NCBI GenBank assembly: GCA_963739045.1
Contig: CAVTYY010000004.1
Coordinates: forward strand, 248,001 to 312,000
Direction of reading: 5' to 3'
Length of the DNA: 64,000 bases
From: Halobacillus_B sp963739045
GTDB lineage: Bacteria > Bacillota > Bacilli > Bacillales > Halobacillaceae
Shown: one piece after another, positions 7,908-16,933 of the stretch
How positions within the stretch are numbered: position 1 is the first letter of the stretch
How the letters are laid out: each line of letters starts with the position of its first letter
Position numbers and translations under genes: made by a program
Notes under the pieces: model-generated
The model's input: only the letters and a program-made list of their open reading frames with translations
Databases searched by the model: none
Told to the model about the DNA's origin: nothing

Positions 7908-8426
7908 ATGAGTTTTAAAAAAACTGTATTTATAGGAGTGCCCGTTGCTCTGTTACTTATGGCAGGCGTAGGAATTGGAGCATTTAAGATAGTCAATGGA
8001 GCCATGGCGGGAGATAATACAAATTATATAGCAGATGTCCCCGTCCATGAGAAGTCATTGAATGATGTGAAAGTACAGAAAGCTGATATTAAAGAAATAC
8101 CTGACGAAGATCAGTTTCAAGCGACCATTCATGCAATGAGTCATCAGAAAGTAGAAGCAGATCGCAAATGGGGAGCAGAAAGGATTACTCAAAAGAAAAT
8201 TGATCGGATGTTGGCGGTTCTGAAAAAAGCGGAGGAAGTGGATGCTTTTGAACACTCTGATCTATATGAGAATATATTGATTCCTTGGAGTGAAGGGGAT
8301 TTCTCAAATGCAGTTGAAGCCCACAATGCGATTTGGAACCTTCAAGGTGGTTCTATCGGAAAAGCTACCGGGCTGTTATCAGATAAAGAGGAAGAAAATT
8401 TTATTAAAAAGCATTTTGATGATTAA
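7908..8426 (+). CDS. Membrane-anchored protein of unknown function
   Basis: A 172-residue product with one N-terminal transmembrane segment (about 7-28) and an extracytoplasmic alpha-helical, charged domain. I chose ATG 7908 because AGGAG at 7893-7897 lies ten bases upstream; an in-frame TTG at 7890 precedes that site and is unlikely. The region around HAMSHQKVEADRKWG and the later WSEGDFSNAVEAHNAIW read like a conserved family of Bacillus exported proteins (possibly the one named DUF6241), but I cannot confirm this. A short T-rich hairpin follows the stop. Confidence 0.65.
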   Translation: MSFKKTVFIGVPVALLLMAGVGIGAFKIVNGAMAGDNTNYIADVPVHEKSLNDVKVQKADIKEIPDEDQFQATIHAMSHQKVEADRKWGAERITQKKIDRMLAVLKKAEEVDAFEHSDLYENILIPWSEGDFSNAVEAHNAIWNLQGGSIGKATGLLSDKEEENFIKKHFDD

Positions 8427-8697
8427 GGAGAGGGTTAAAACTTTCTCTTTTTTTTATGGAAAAAAATAAAAAACGGGAATGATGTGATCTTTTTATAACC
8501 TTTTTGAAATTACGTCTAGTCTTTCATGCGTTGATTTCTATGCATGCCGGGAATCTATGTAACCATTTTCATAGATATTGTCTATGATTAACATGATTAT
8601 TAACTATTTCCCATATCGCAGTTCTAGTCGTAAACTGTACTCATAGCAAGCTTTTGAAGCTTATTAATCAGTCAATCAAAGAGAGGAAAGATCATAA

Positions 8698-9252
8698 ATG
8701 CAAGCAAAAAGTCCAAAAGAGAGTTTAATCGTAAATACTGACCAAGTCATGATCAATGATTTAAATAACTACAACACTTTATTTGGTGGAGTACTGATGA
8801 AGAAGCTCGATAATAATGCCACTTTATCAGCACGCCGCCATGCCCGGGTGAAAGAATGTGTGACGGCTTCTACCGACTCTATCGATTTTCTTCATCCCAT
8901 TCAACAATCAGATTCTGTTTGTGTCGAATCATTTGTATCTTATACAGGAAACCGTTCCATGGAAATTTTCTGCAAAGTAATTGCTGAAGATATGATTACA
9001 GGCGAAAGAAGAATGGCGGCAACTGCATTTTTAACCTTCGTCGCATTGGATGAAGATAAGAAGCCAGTCCAAGTTCCAGACATTACTCCCGAATCACAAG
9101 AAGAGAAATTCTTATACGAGTCCGGTAAAGAAAGAGCAAAAACACGGCGCGTGAGAAGACAGCACAGTAAAGAATTAACTGAGATTATCGGTCTGGAAAA
9201 ACCTTGGGAAGAGGAGGGGGCTTACCTTGCTGAAAACGTTAGCCAGTCTTAA
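8698..9252 (+). CDS. Acyl-CoA thioesterase, hotdog fold (YkhA-like)
   Basis: Predicted to hydrolyse acyl-CoA thioesters in the cytoplasm. The 184 residues contain a single hotdog domain with NYNTLFGGVLMKKLDNNA, the central helix carrying the conserved Asn/Asp region, and SIDFLHPIQQSDSV, as in the YkhA/BACH group. A charged C-terminal tail of about 45 residues follows. AGAGAGGAAAG precedes ATG 8698. Its last 26 bases overlap the next gene, so the two are translationally coupled. Confidence 0.85.
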   Translation: MQAKSPKESLIVNTDQVMINDLNNYNTLFGGVLMKKLDNNATLSARRHARVKECVTASTDSIDFLHPIQQSDSVCVESFVSYTGNRSMEIFCKVIAEDMITGERRMAATAFLTFVALDEDKKPVQVPDITPESQEEKFLYESGKERAKTRRVRRQHSKELTEIIGLEKPWEEEGAYLAENVSQS

Positions 9253-9601
9253 TGAAATCAATCAGGCAAAAGAGGATCTTGATCAATTAAAAAAGGATTA
9301 CCCGGACCTGTACGACCAGCTTCTTCATGTCGTGAGTTTAACTCGTCAGCTTCAAATTAAATATGGTTTTATGGGCTCTCTGTTAATGGAGGAAGAAATT
9401 GCGCCTTATAAACCTGAGTATGTAAAGGAATCGATTCTTTCTCTGTACCAGTCAGAAGTGAAGAAACTAACCTCCCATAAAGATGTTGCTGTTATTAAAG
9501 ATACGATGAAAAAACATCGAAAAGTTGGGGATCCTAAATTATTTTTGCTGGTCCTCGGCGCAAAACCTGAAATGCTGAAAGGCTCTACTATCTTTAAATA
9601 A
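9227..9601 (+). CDS. Small conserved-looking protein of unknown function
   Basis: A 124-residue, charged, mainly helical cytoplasmic protein starting at TTG 9227 behind GAGGAGGGGG (9211-9220), a very strong ribosome binding site inside the end of the thioesterase gene. The 26-base overlap and shared terminator make it part of a two-gene operon. I do not recognise the family. A leucine-rich helix near residues 12-45 could form a short coiled coil. Confidence 0.7.
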   Translation: MLKTLASLNEINQAKEDLDQLKKDYPDLYDQLLHVVSLTRQLQIKYGFMGSLLMEEEIAPYKPEYVKESILSLYQSEVKKLTSHKDVAVIKDTMKKHRKVGDPKLFLLVLGAKPEMLKGSTIFK

Positions 9602-9651
9602 AAACAGCTAAGCTGTATAGAGTCTGGCACAAAAGAAATTTACTCAACCAT

Positions 9652-9696
9652 AAACCTGAACTTCTGCTTTGCATTAGTTCAGGTTTTCTGTTTTTT
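9652..9696 (+). terminator. Terminator of the thioesterase operon
   Basis: A 10-bp stem (AAACCTGAAC at 9652-9661 with 9677-9686) followed by a T-rich tail. It is preceded by GAGTCTGGCACAAA, a motif that recurs before the related terminator at 55216. Confidence 0.85.
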
Positions 9697-9862
9697 AATA
9701 GAAACGACGCTTCCGGTTTTTATCATGAAATCACTGGTCAATTGTGCGGATTTTTCTTTATCTTTTCCTATATTGTCTCTTTACTGTTAGGACCGATTTT
9801 TAAAACCTGTTAAAATAGTCTATAGAAGGATGATGGATGGACTTATTAGAGGAGGCTGTAAA

Positions 9863-10756
9863 TTGGGGATTCATATTGGAATTGACTTAGGCGGGACGAA
9901 TGTCCGAGTGGCTATCATAAATGGACAAGGTGAGATTGAAGAAATTCTGCATGATACAACGGAAGCGGAAAAAGGATACGAACATACGAAAGAAAAAATG
10001 ATCCAGATGATTGAAAAAATTCGCGGGAATAAATCGATTGATGGAATAGGGATTGGTGCTCCCGGACCGCTTGATCCGAAAGAAGGCATTATCTTGAGTC
10101 CGCCGAATTTACCGGGTTGGGATAATATTCACATCACAGATGATTTAGAGGCACACTTTGAAACAAGAGTTCAATTAAATAATGACGCGAATGCTGCCGC
10201 TTTAGCAGAGGCGAAATTCGGAAGCGGTAAAGAGTATGAGAGTGTATTTTATATCACCGTTAGTACGGGGATTGGCGGCGGGCTTGTTATCGATGGGAAA
10301 GTCTTTGATGGTGCTCAGGGCTATACAGGGGAAATCGGCAATATGATTTTAGATCCCCATGGTTATCAGCAAAGCAATCTGAACCGTGGATCTTTGGAAA
10401 GTCATTCAAGTGGCACTGCCATCGGAAAAATTGCTGAGGAACGCTATAATATAACTGGTGGCGCGGAAGAAGTATTTCGTTTGGCCACTCAAGGTGATGA
10501 ACAGGCTGCCATTGTGGTAAATGAAGCCATTGATTATCTGGCAATGGGGCTTGCGAATATTATGCACATAGTAAATCCAGCCATCTTTGTATTGGGAGGC
10601 GGAGTTATGAAATCTGAGGATTTAATTTTAACTCCATTGAAGGAAAAATTGAAATCTTACGTCTATCCAGGACTAGTCCCCACTATTAATATCACCGTTG
10701 CTTCCCTTGGAGGTAAGGGCGGTGTCATTGGTGCAGCTCTACTAGCAGAGCAATAG
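9863..10756 (+). CDS. ROK family sugar kinase lacking the zinc-binding site
   Basis: Predicted ATP-dependent hexokinase (glucokinase or fructokinase like), 297 residues from TTG 9863, chosen because AGAGGAGG at 9848-9855 lies seven bases upstream; the longer frame from 9830 starts before this site. DLGGTNVRVAI (8-18) is the phosphate loop and NNDANAAALAEA carries the catalytic Asp. GIGGGLVIDG is intact. The ROK zinc site is gone: the usual GEIGH histidine is Asn160 and the CxCGxxGCxE cysteines are replaced in SNLNRGSLE (171-179). TGTTAAAAT at 9808-9816 is an extended -10 element. Substrate is uncertain. Confidence 0.85.
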   Translation: MGIHIGIDLGGTNVRVAIINGQGEIEEILHDTTEAEKGYEHTKEKMIQMIEKIRGNKSIDGIGIGAPGPLDPKEGIILSPPNLPGWDNIHITDDLEAHFETRVQLNNDANAAALAEAKFGSGKEYESVFYITVSTGIGGGLVIDGKVFDGAQGYTGEIGNMILDPHGYQQSNLNRGSLESHSSGTAIGKIAEERYNITGGAEEVFRLATQGDEQAAIVVNEAIDYLAMGLANIMHIVNPAIFVLGGGVMKSEDLILTPLKEKLKSYVYPGLVPTINITVASLGGKGGVIGAALLAEQ

Positions 10757-10772
10757 AATATTAGGTTTAACA

Positions 10773-10811
10773 GATAACCCGAACCATGAATTTATCGTGG
10801 TTCGGGTTATC
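10773..10811. terminator. CCCGAACC-family terminator, between converging genes
   Basis: A perfect 14-bp stem, 10773-10786 with 10798-10811, containing the shared core AACCCGAACCA. It separates the sugar kinase from the converging lipase gene. Confidence 0.8.
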
Positions 10812-10921
10812 GTCATTTACTAGTAGGTGACGTCACTTCTTTGCAAGGGCTCGAGACAAGGCTTTCTGATTTCTAATCGTTGATTTTTCGTAATACTGAC
10901 CTTTTCTGAATTTCTCTTCAT

Positions 10922-12415
10922 CTATCTTTTATGAAGGATGCGGGCATCATCCAGGTAAAGAGTTTTAATAATGGTCCGATTAAATTTATGGTTGGCAAGT
11001 GTCCTGCCATGAATATCAATTGTTAAGTTGTAGACCCCTTTTCCATAGTCGGAGATGTTCTTCGCTGCTACTCCGGTTAACTGATAGCTGCTGATTTGAT
11101 CAGGAAGACTGACTCCCTTTTTATAAAAATCAACTTTAAGCTTAGCTTCCAGCTGCTTATACATGGAAGGAACCGCGAAGGACCCCTTCGGATGAATGCT
11201 TGCATTAAATTGAGTATCAATATGGAAATCGAGCGATTGATTGATCAAACTATCATAAACTACTGATAATAAATAGTTCTCTTCAGTTGAGCATGCGGTT
11301 AATTTCCATTCTCCAGGAGCGGGATGCTGGATAGACAGCATATGATGATAAGCCCCTTCAAATGGGGTCACCGAATCCTTATGAACAACGAATTGACCAT
11401 CAGCTGTTCCATCAGGGTGAATTAAGGTTAAAGAGTTTGAGTCCTGATCGCTTGTCCAGCAGACCACCATGGAATTCACGTCGTCTTCGACTAGAAAATA
11501 TTCAGTAGTGGAACCGCGATAATTCCCTCCGTGAAGATACGTATCAGAAATGGAGGAGGGGAGGGTTGACCCTGCCGCAGCAGTTAAAGGCTGTTTAATC
11601 GGATAGGACTTATAGAGAAATGGTTCAAATAAGGAGAAGGTGCTGCTTCCTTGTTTTATTTCAAAATGATTCCAATCCTGAACGGAAATTTCTTTCGCAT
11701 AAGAAAGTCTGGAACTGTCGACGGTTACGGCCCCATCATTCACTCCGTAACTTTTTAAATACAGGCCGCCCCAGAATAAAGAAGTCCCAAAAGAACCCCA
11801 CCCTGTCCCACCAAAAGTGTAAAAAGGATGATTTAGAATGAGTGGACTATGGTCTGTGTCCAGACGATATTTGCTCATATACCCTGTTTGAAGGCAGTAG
11901 GTTCCATCATTTTTATTCCCCAATGATTCTGAAAGCCATCCCGCCCAGCTGCTGTAAGCTAAATCGGCCAAGGGGGAGCCCAAATGAGGAGAGGAAAGGG
12001 TAATGACGCGTTCCACAAAGTCAGACGAATCAAAGTAAACAAGGGCAGTTTGTGTATCAATCCCGCCCTTACTATGAGCGACGATCACCACGGTCTCTTT
12101 GAAGTAATCCGTGATCTCTTTGAGCATTTGAGTAAGAATTTCCCCGTTGTCAAACATATCTTTGTCAGGAAAGACATCAACAAAGGCCGTCCGCCAGCCA
12201 TGACTATTTGCCAGTTCATCCATATCATTGTCCTGGACCCACGTCTTAGAGGAACTGTTTAATCCATGCACAAACACAACCGGAGAAGCATCGGATGCCG
12301 GATTTACCGGAGGATCACCGATATACCATGTTCCAGGTACACCCTCAGGGGCTGAAGATCCTAATGGCTCAAGTGATTGCTTCTTTTCTTTAGAAACCAC
12401 AACTCTATGAAACAT
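10922..12415 (-). CDS. Alpha/beta hydrolase of the lipase/esterase class
   Basis: Predicted serine esterase or lipase, 497 residues. The oxyanion strand is VVFVHGLNSSSKTW (HGL at 50-52) and the nucleophile elbow is AHSKGG with Ser115, in a triacylglycerol-lipase type context; SSPHLGSPLADLA follows, as in true lipases. The last ~220 residues appear beta-rich and form a separate accessory domain of unknown type. There is no signal peptide at the chosen start, which is unusual for a lipase of this kind, so it is either cytoplasmic or exported by another route. Monocistronic, converging on the sugar kinase. Confidence 0.8.
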   Translation of the reverse strand: MFHRVVVSKEKKQSLEPLGSSAPEGVPGTWYIGDPPVNPASDASPVVFVHGLNSSSKTWVQDNDMDELANSHGWRTAFVDVFPDKDMFDNGEILTQMLKEITDYFKETVVIVAHSKGGIDTQTALVYFDSSDFVERVITLSSPHLGSPLADLAYSSWAGWLSESLGNKNDGTYCLQTGYMSKYRLDTDHSPLILNHPFYTFGGTGWGSFGTSLFWGGLYLKSYGVNDGAVTVDSSRLSYAKEISVQDWNHFEIKQGSSTFSLFEPFLYKSYPIKQPLTAAAGSTLPSSISDTYLHGGNYRGSTTEYFLVEDDVNSMVVCWTSDQDSNSLTLIHPDGTADGQFVVHKDSVTPFEGAYHHMLSIQHPAPGEWKLTACSTEENYLLSVVYDSLINQSLDFHIDTQFNASIHPKGSFAVPSMYKQLEAKLKVDFYKKGVSLPDQISSYQLTGVAAKNISDYGKGVYNLTIDIHGRTLANHKFNRTIIKTLYLDDARILHKR

Positions 12416-12548
12416 AAAATTCCCCTCTCTTGAATAAGGTTTTAGGAATGTCCACTATCTTTATCTTAGACTATCGGGCTTCTATCAGAAAGGGAAAATG
12501 TGGTATGGTATCAGCACGAGAGGATTAAGCGAGAAGCAGGTGATAGAA

Positions 12549-12926
12549 ATGAAAGAAGTTATTATATTGTTAGCGGATATTGTAAATGCATTTCATGATT
12601 TGCTTATTCAGTTTGCAAGCTCTATGGGATGGGATTTAACAGATAAAGACTTACATTTCTGGGTGATTGGTATTCTGGGAATCCTCGGACTGCTAGTGGT
12701 GGAAGTAGTTTTTCATGCACTGGCCAAATGGAGCATTTCCGCCATTTCGTTCTTATTTACATTATCCATGGTTCTTGTCTTTGTGTTTGCAGTGGAAATT
12801 CAACAGAAAATTACCCACAGAGGCAACATGGAATTTCAAGATGCTGCTGTAAGTGTTTTAGGATTTTTAGCATTTGCCTTAGGTTATTTTCTACTAAGAG
12901 GTCTTATTAAACTAGCGAAGAGATAG
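12549..12926 (+). CDS. Small three-helix membrane protein of unknown function
   Basis: A 125-residue product with three hydrophobic helices (around residues 40-60, 64-82 and 98-118) and a basic C-terminus. ATG 12549 is preferred because AGGTGAT lies just upstream; the 17 extra codons of the longer frame would place that site inside the gene. It is transcribed divergently from the lipase gene. I do not recognise the family. Confidence 0.6.
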   Translation: MKEVIILLADIVNAFHDLLIQFASSMGWDLTDKDLHFWVIGILGILGLLVVEVVFHALAKWSISAISFLFTLSMVLVFVFAVEIQQKITHRGNMEFQDAAVSVLGFLAFALGYFLLRGLIKLAKR

Positions 12927-13185
12927 GAATTTACATATGTATTGGCAGGCCGTCTTCCTCTTTCAAAAGTCTCCGTGTATTTCTAAGGCAGGGATGGTAT
13001 ATATTTTTCTTCTCCATTTTCACCAGTGGAGACAGAGTAATAAAATTTGCAACGCATAGAAACCCTGGCTCATGCAGGACGAAAAATACGAACGATGATG
13101 AAATGTTAACGACATTCTTTCATCATCGTTCGGATTTAATAATGAAAAGACTTCTGTACCAGTATCTTTCTTGTTAAGAAGTGCC
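12927..13185. other. Non-coding stretch next to the sugar kinase remnant
   Basis: No supported gene. The short frames lack ribosome binding sites. The only clear structure is the long hairpin at 13089-13132. Confidence 0.5.
13089..13132 (-). terminator. Terminator left behind the ROK kinase remnant
   Basis: A perfect 15-bp inverted repeat (13089-13103 with 13118-13132) whose minus-strand reading runs into TATTTTT. It lies 53 bases beyond the stop of the kinase remnant, so it was probably that gene's terminator. Confidence 0.65.
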
Positions 13186-13391
13186 TCAGTTCTCTCTAAC
13201 AAAAAAATCTTCTAAGATCAATACACAAGCTCCGATTGCAGAGGCATAGTTTCCGAGCTTAGAGAAAGCGATGGACGTGTCTTTAGCTTTAGCTGTCAGG
13301 CCGCGTGTTTGAATGGTTTCCTTAATACCCTTCATTAAGAAGTGGTCCGCATTTGCCATCCCTCCGCCAACGATAATCCTTTTGGGATTAA
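13186..13391 (-). pseudogene. 3' remnant of a ROK family sugar kinase
   Basis: On the minus strand the frame reads LNPKRIIVGGGMANADHF and, later, KLGNYASAIGACVLI before a stop at 13186-13188. These are the last two conserved blocks of ROK kinases (the NPxxIVIGGG strand and the GxxxxxIGAA helix). About 65 residues remain of an expected ~300. The frame is cut at 13391, exactly where a galT fragment begins on the other strand. It is not a copy of the intact kinase at 9863, whose equivalent blocks differ. Confidence 0.8.
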
Positions 13392-13985
13392 GCGTATCGG
13401 CTTCAGGGCAAGGACCGGGAAAGCTTAGTTGAACTGGGCGACTTGATCCTGAACACTTGGAGAAACTATAACGATGAGTCGGTCAACATTAAATCGAGCT
13501 CTAACAAAGAGGCACATAATACGATTACGCCCATTGCACGAAGGCGTGATGACAATTTTGAGCTTGATCTAGTGCTGCGTAACAATCGGACGAGTGATGA
13601 ACACCCACTGGGAATTTTTCATCCCCATGAAGAAGTACATCATATAAAGAAAGAGAATATTGGGTTAATTGAAGTGATGGGGTTAGCTGTTTTGCCTGGT
13701 CGGCTTATCGACGAAATGGAAGCGGTAAGTCACTATATACGGGAAGGCGAGCTTCATTCGTCAGCTCTTGAGGACGAGAAGGCGGCTAAACACGTCCCCT
13801 GGGCAAAGGAATTGGTAAGGGAACATGGGTGCTTGTCTGAAGAAGAAGCAGCTCATGCTATTCAGCAGAAAATTGGTCGTACTTTTTCAAGAGTATTAGA
13901 GCACGCCGGTGTTTTTAAACGAACTGAAAAAGGAAGAGAAGCTTTTCTTCGATTTATTAAACTAGTGAAAGAGAAAGGAATTTGA
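13392..13985 (+). pseudogene. galT: 3' remnant of galT (hexose-1-phosphate uridylyltransferase)
   Basis: The frame from 13392 reads LQGKDRESLVELGDLILNTW, then NTITPIARRRDDNFELDLVL and HPLGIFHPHEEVHHIKKENI, which are the C-terminal signature blocks of the Bacillus-type (class II) UDP-glucose:hexose-1-phosphate uridylyltransferase. Roughly 198 codons remain of about 500, so the catalytic N-terminal part is missing. There is no ribosome binding site at the TTG (13443) that opens the longest nominal frame, and homology extends upstream of it to a stop at 13389. The gene is therefore a truncated remnant, not a short functional enzyme. The intact aldose-1-epimerase gene starts four bases after its stop. 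Confidence 0.85.
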
Positions 13986-13989
13986 AAGA

Positions 13990-14937
13990 ATGAATACAAA
14001 TAATTGGCATACAGATACATTTAAAGGAATTCCTGCTTTAACGATAGAAAATGATTCTATCAGATGCACCATTCTTCCTTCATACGGAGGGAAAATGGTG
14101 CGTCTGTTTGATAAAGATGCTCAATATGAATGGCTCTATCAGGCTCCGGGGTTATCACTCGAAATCCCCGAATATGGTGCGGACTTTTCCAAATTTGACT
14201 CCAGTGGATTTGATGAAATGTTCCCTGGTATTGATCAAGGTCCTCACCCAGCTTCGTGGAAGGAAATCCCGGATCATGGAGAAGTATGGACCCTGCCATG
14301 GGAAGTTTCAGAAGATAACGGGAGACTCCAATTAAAAGTAGAAAGTCCTGTGTTTCCTTATACCTTGAGCAAGAATTTGATTCTGGAAGGGGCCAGTGTG
14401 CGCATAGAATATCAAGCGGAAAATCATAGCGAAGTGGATTTTCCATTTATATGGACGCCCCATGCTTTGTTGAATATTGATGAAACGACAAGGATCGCTG
14501 TTCCTGAAGATATGGATCAAGTTATTAATGTAGAACATCAAACCAGACATCTGGGTAAGTGGGGGACTCATCATAATTATCCAATAACAACATCGATGTC
14601 TACCAACGATAAATTAGATCTTTCTAAACTCGAACCATTGGATGATGGGACGGTAGAAAAGTTTTATTTTACCGAGCCTTTGTCCGAGGGATGGTGCGGC
14701 TTGGTCCAGCCGAATATTGGCAGGAAGCTGACCTACCATTTTCCACAAGAAAAAGTGCCTTATTTAGGAGTTTGGAAAACAAGAGGCGGATATCGAGGAG
14801 ACTATAACGTAGCTCTAGAACCGTGTACAGGGATGTATGATGACGTGTATGTTGCTGAAAAAATAGGCAGAGGATCGAGAATTCCGGCAAATGGTGTGTA
14901 TAATTGGAACTTTACGATGGAAATAGGAAAAATTTAA
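13990..14937 (+). CDS. Aldose-1-epimerase family protein (GalM-like)
   Basis: Predicted mutarotase interconverting sugar anomers in the cytoplasm, 315 residues. The beta-sandwich fold of the galactose mutarotase family is suggested by LPSYGGKMVRLFD near the N-terminus, the conserved FPFIWTPHALLNID with the active-site His, and ALEPCTGMYDD carrying the catalytic Glu near the C-terminus. It lies four bases after the galT remnant, so it was the last gene of a galactose operon and may now have lost its original promoter. Members of this subgroup act on various sugars. Confidence 0.82.
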   Translation: MNTNNWHTDTFKGIPALTIENDSIRCTILPSYGGKMVRLFDKDAQYEWLYQAPGLSLEIPEYGADFSKFDSSGFDEMFPGIDQGPHPASWKEIPDHGEVWTLPWEVSEDNGRLQLKVESPVFPYTLSKNLILEGASVRIEYQAENHSEVDFPFIWTPHALLNIDETTRIAVPEDMDQVINVEHQTRHLGKWGTHHNYPITTSMSTNDKLDLSKLEPLDDGTVEKFYFTEPLSEGWCGLVQPNIGRKLTYHFPQEKVPYLGVWKTRGGYRGDYNVALEPCTGMYDDVYVAEKIGRGSRIPANGVYNWNFTMEIGKI

Positions 14938-14994
14938 GTATTCCAGAGGAAGCAAAGCAGGACGATGCGTTGGAATCAATAAGCCAAAGTAACA

Positions 14995-15029
14995 AAACCC
15001 GAACCGAAGTTAATTAACGGTTCGGGTTT
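14995..15029. terminator. CCCGAACC-family terminator between converging genes
   Basis: A 12-bp stem (14995-15006 with 15018-15029) lies between the aldose epimerase gene and the converging ribokinase gene; both could use it. Confidence 0.8.
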
Positions 15030-15070
15030 CTTGTGAAATTAGCATCTGCTGTCATAATTTTAATGATCAG

Positions 15071-15952
15071 CTATTTATTCTGCATGAATTTTTGAACTGC
15101 TCCATGGTCAGGCATGCCATTCTGCGCGCCGAGCTTTGTAATCGACAGGGCTGCGGCCGCATTAGCAAATTCGATAGCAGCTTGAATCGATTGACCTGCT
15201 GCCAGTTGAGCAGCAAGAGCCCCATTGAATGTATCGCCTGCCCCGGTTGTATCTTGAACATCAACGAGGTATCCAGACACTCGAACCTTTTCCCCGTTTT
15301 CATAATATATTGCACCATACCGTCCTTTAGTAATGATCATTTTATCAAGGGCAGCCTCTGCTGCAGGCAGTTTGGCTAACTGACGCCACTCTGCTTCGTT
15401 TGGGGTAAGATAAGCAACTTGTTCAATGATTTCCTTTGTTAGAGGTTGGTAAGGCGCAGGATTCAGGATGACTGGTATTTGATGCTGACTGGCCAGGTCT
15501 ACTATATAAGAGATCGTTTCCATTGGAATTTCCAGCTGCAGCAGAATAAGATCGCTATTAAGGATAGTGGAACGGGAGCGCTCTGCAAACTCTGGGGTGA
15601 CTTCAGCATTTGCTCCTCGGGCAACAATAATACGATTATCCTGTTCCGATAAAATGATCGTTGCTGTCCCTGTCCCTTTATTGCGGAACGTCTCAATCCC
15701 GTCCGTATGAATCCCCTCATCGCGCAAATGCTTAGTTAAACTGCTGCCGAAAACATCATCTCCTACGGCTCCAATGAAATGCACGTTCGCTCCGAGACGG
15801 GCAGCGGCAACTGCCTGGTTGGCCCCTTTACCGCCAGGAAAGGTATCGAATTGGTTTCCTAGTACGGTTTCACCTTGATCTGGAATGACATCTGTAGATA
15901 CCGTCAAGTCCATATTGATACTTCCAACGACACTGACCGTCGGATTTTTCAT
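15071..15952 (-). CDS. rbsK: Ribokinase
   Basis: PfkB-family kinase that converts ribose to ribose 5-phosphate with ATP. The 293 residues carry VGSINMDLTV at the N-terminus, the substrate signature GGKGANQAVAAARLGA (about 41-56) and the anion-hole motif DTTGAGDTFNGAL with the catalytic Asp of GAGD. These match RbsK rather than fructokinase or adenosine kinase. No rbsD or ribose transporter is adjacent, so the ribose may come from nucleoside breakdown. Confidence 0.9.
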   Translation of the reverse strand: MKNPTVSVVGSINMDLTVSTDVIPDQGETVLGNQFDTFPGGKGANQAVAAARLGANVHFIGAVGDDVFGSSLTKHLRDEGIHTDGIETFRNKGTGTATIILSEQDNRIIVARGANAEVTPEFAERSRSTILNSDLILLQLEIPMETISYIVDLASQHQIPVILNPAPYQPLTKEIIEQVAYLTPNEAEWRQLAKLPAAEAALDKMIITKGRYGAIYYENGEKVRVSGYLVDVQDTTGAGDTFNGALAAQLAAGQSIQAAIEFANAAAALSITKLGAQNGMPDHGAVQKFMQNK

Positions 15953-15972
15953 AGCTATCCCTCTTTCTAAAA

Positions 15973-16000
15973 AGCTGCCCGACTAGTTGGCTGAGCAGCT
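15973..16000 (-). terminator. Weak terminator after the DsbA-family gene
   Basis: On the minus strand AGCTGC pairs with GCAGCT around a 16-base loop and is followed by TTTTAG. The stem is only six base pairs, so it may be inefficient. Confidence 0.45.
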
Positions 16001-16030
16001 GCTGTCATTCATTTGTTAATCTTTAGGAAC

Positions 16031-16738
16031 TTAACAGCTGTCATCTGTACATGCCGTGTCGTTAGTTTCTGATAAATCTTCAAACGCAGGTGACTTTTGT
16101 TCTTCCTCCAGCACTTTTGTTAAAGCATTCTTAAATACTTCAATCGGCTGCGCCCCTGAAATGGCATACTTACGGTTAATGACAAAGAAGGGAACGCCTT
16201 GGACCCCAAGTTGCTGTGCTTCTGCTTCCTCACTGCGTACGACTTCTGCAAAAGGAGTACCGTTAAGCAGTTCTTCCATTTCTTGCTGCTCCAATCCGAT
16301 TTCGGCAGTGGCCTGAATAAGTGAATCGTGATCACTTATATCAACTGAGTCTTTAAAAACAGCCGAGAAAAACCTCTCTGCTGCTTCCTTGCCAATTCCT
16401 TTACTTTCTGCCAGCTTCGCCGCACGATGAGCATCGAAAGTATTCGTTGGAATCATCGTATCGAAGTGAAAATCTAATCCCGCCTCCGATGCTTGTGTTT
16501 CCATATTTTTTGTCATTTCTTTGGCTTCCTCAAAGGAACGGCCATATTTTTCAGCTAATTTCTCATGAATGGTTTGTCCACTGTTCTTGGCTGCATTAGG
16601 ATCTAATTCAAAGCTCTTGTAGATGACTTCACATTGGCTTTGTTCGTTTCCATTTAAATCCGCCAGGGCAGCTTCAAGATGACGTTTTCCTATATAGCAG
16701 AACGGACAGACAAAATCCGACCATACTTCAATTTTCAT
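16031..16738 (-). CDS. DsbA family oxidoreductase (FrnE-like)
   Basis: Thioredoxin-fold protein of 235 residues, probably cytoplasmic because no signal peptide is present. The active-site CPFC motif is at residues 11-14 within VWSDFVCPFCYIGKRHLE, the GVQGVPFFVI cis-proline loop follows late in the chain, and a helical insertion separates the two halves as in FrnE proteins. An extra Cys pair closes the C-terminus (Cys230 and Cys235). FrnE-type proteins are linked to thiol and oxidative stress; the physiological substrate here is unknown. The gene lies just upstream of rbsK on the same strand. Confidence 0.88.
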   Translation of the reverse strand: MKIEVWSDFVCPFCYIGKRHLEAALADLNGNEQSQCEVIYKSFELDPNAAKNSGQTIHEKLAEKYGRSFEEAKEMTKNMETQASEAGLDFHFDTMIPTNTFDAHRAAKLAESKGIGKEAAERFFSAVFKDSVDISDHDSLIQATAEIGLEQQEMEELLNGTPFAEVVRSEEAEAQQLGVQGVPFFVINRKYAISGAQPIEVFKNALTKVLEEEQKSPAFEDLSETNDTACTDDSC

Positions 16739-16933
16739 TATTTACACCTCTTTCAAATCTTCTATCTCCATTTTACGTTTCCTTAGCTGGTAAGTCCAAG
16801 GATCCTATCAATTGGTTCTTGTGGATTGCTGTACTTCTAATAAATTGAAAACTTATATAGGCTAGATATATGAATGAGGTATAACACCTTTTCTGCTTAT
16901 CTGTTCGATTATAATAACAGAGGAGGAGAAGAT

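Noticed and set aside
13020..13202. Minus-strand frame of 60 codons beyond the ROK remnant
   Set aside because: It overlaps the end of the kinase remnant and includes its terminator hairpin; no ribosome binding site.
13443..13985. A 180-residue functional protein starting at TTG 13443
   Set aside because: GalT homology continues upstream of that codon to 13392 and there is no ribosome binding site, so this is a truncated galT remnant.
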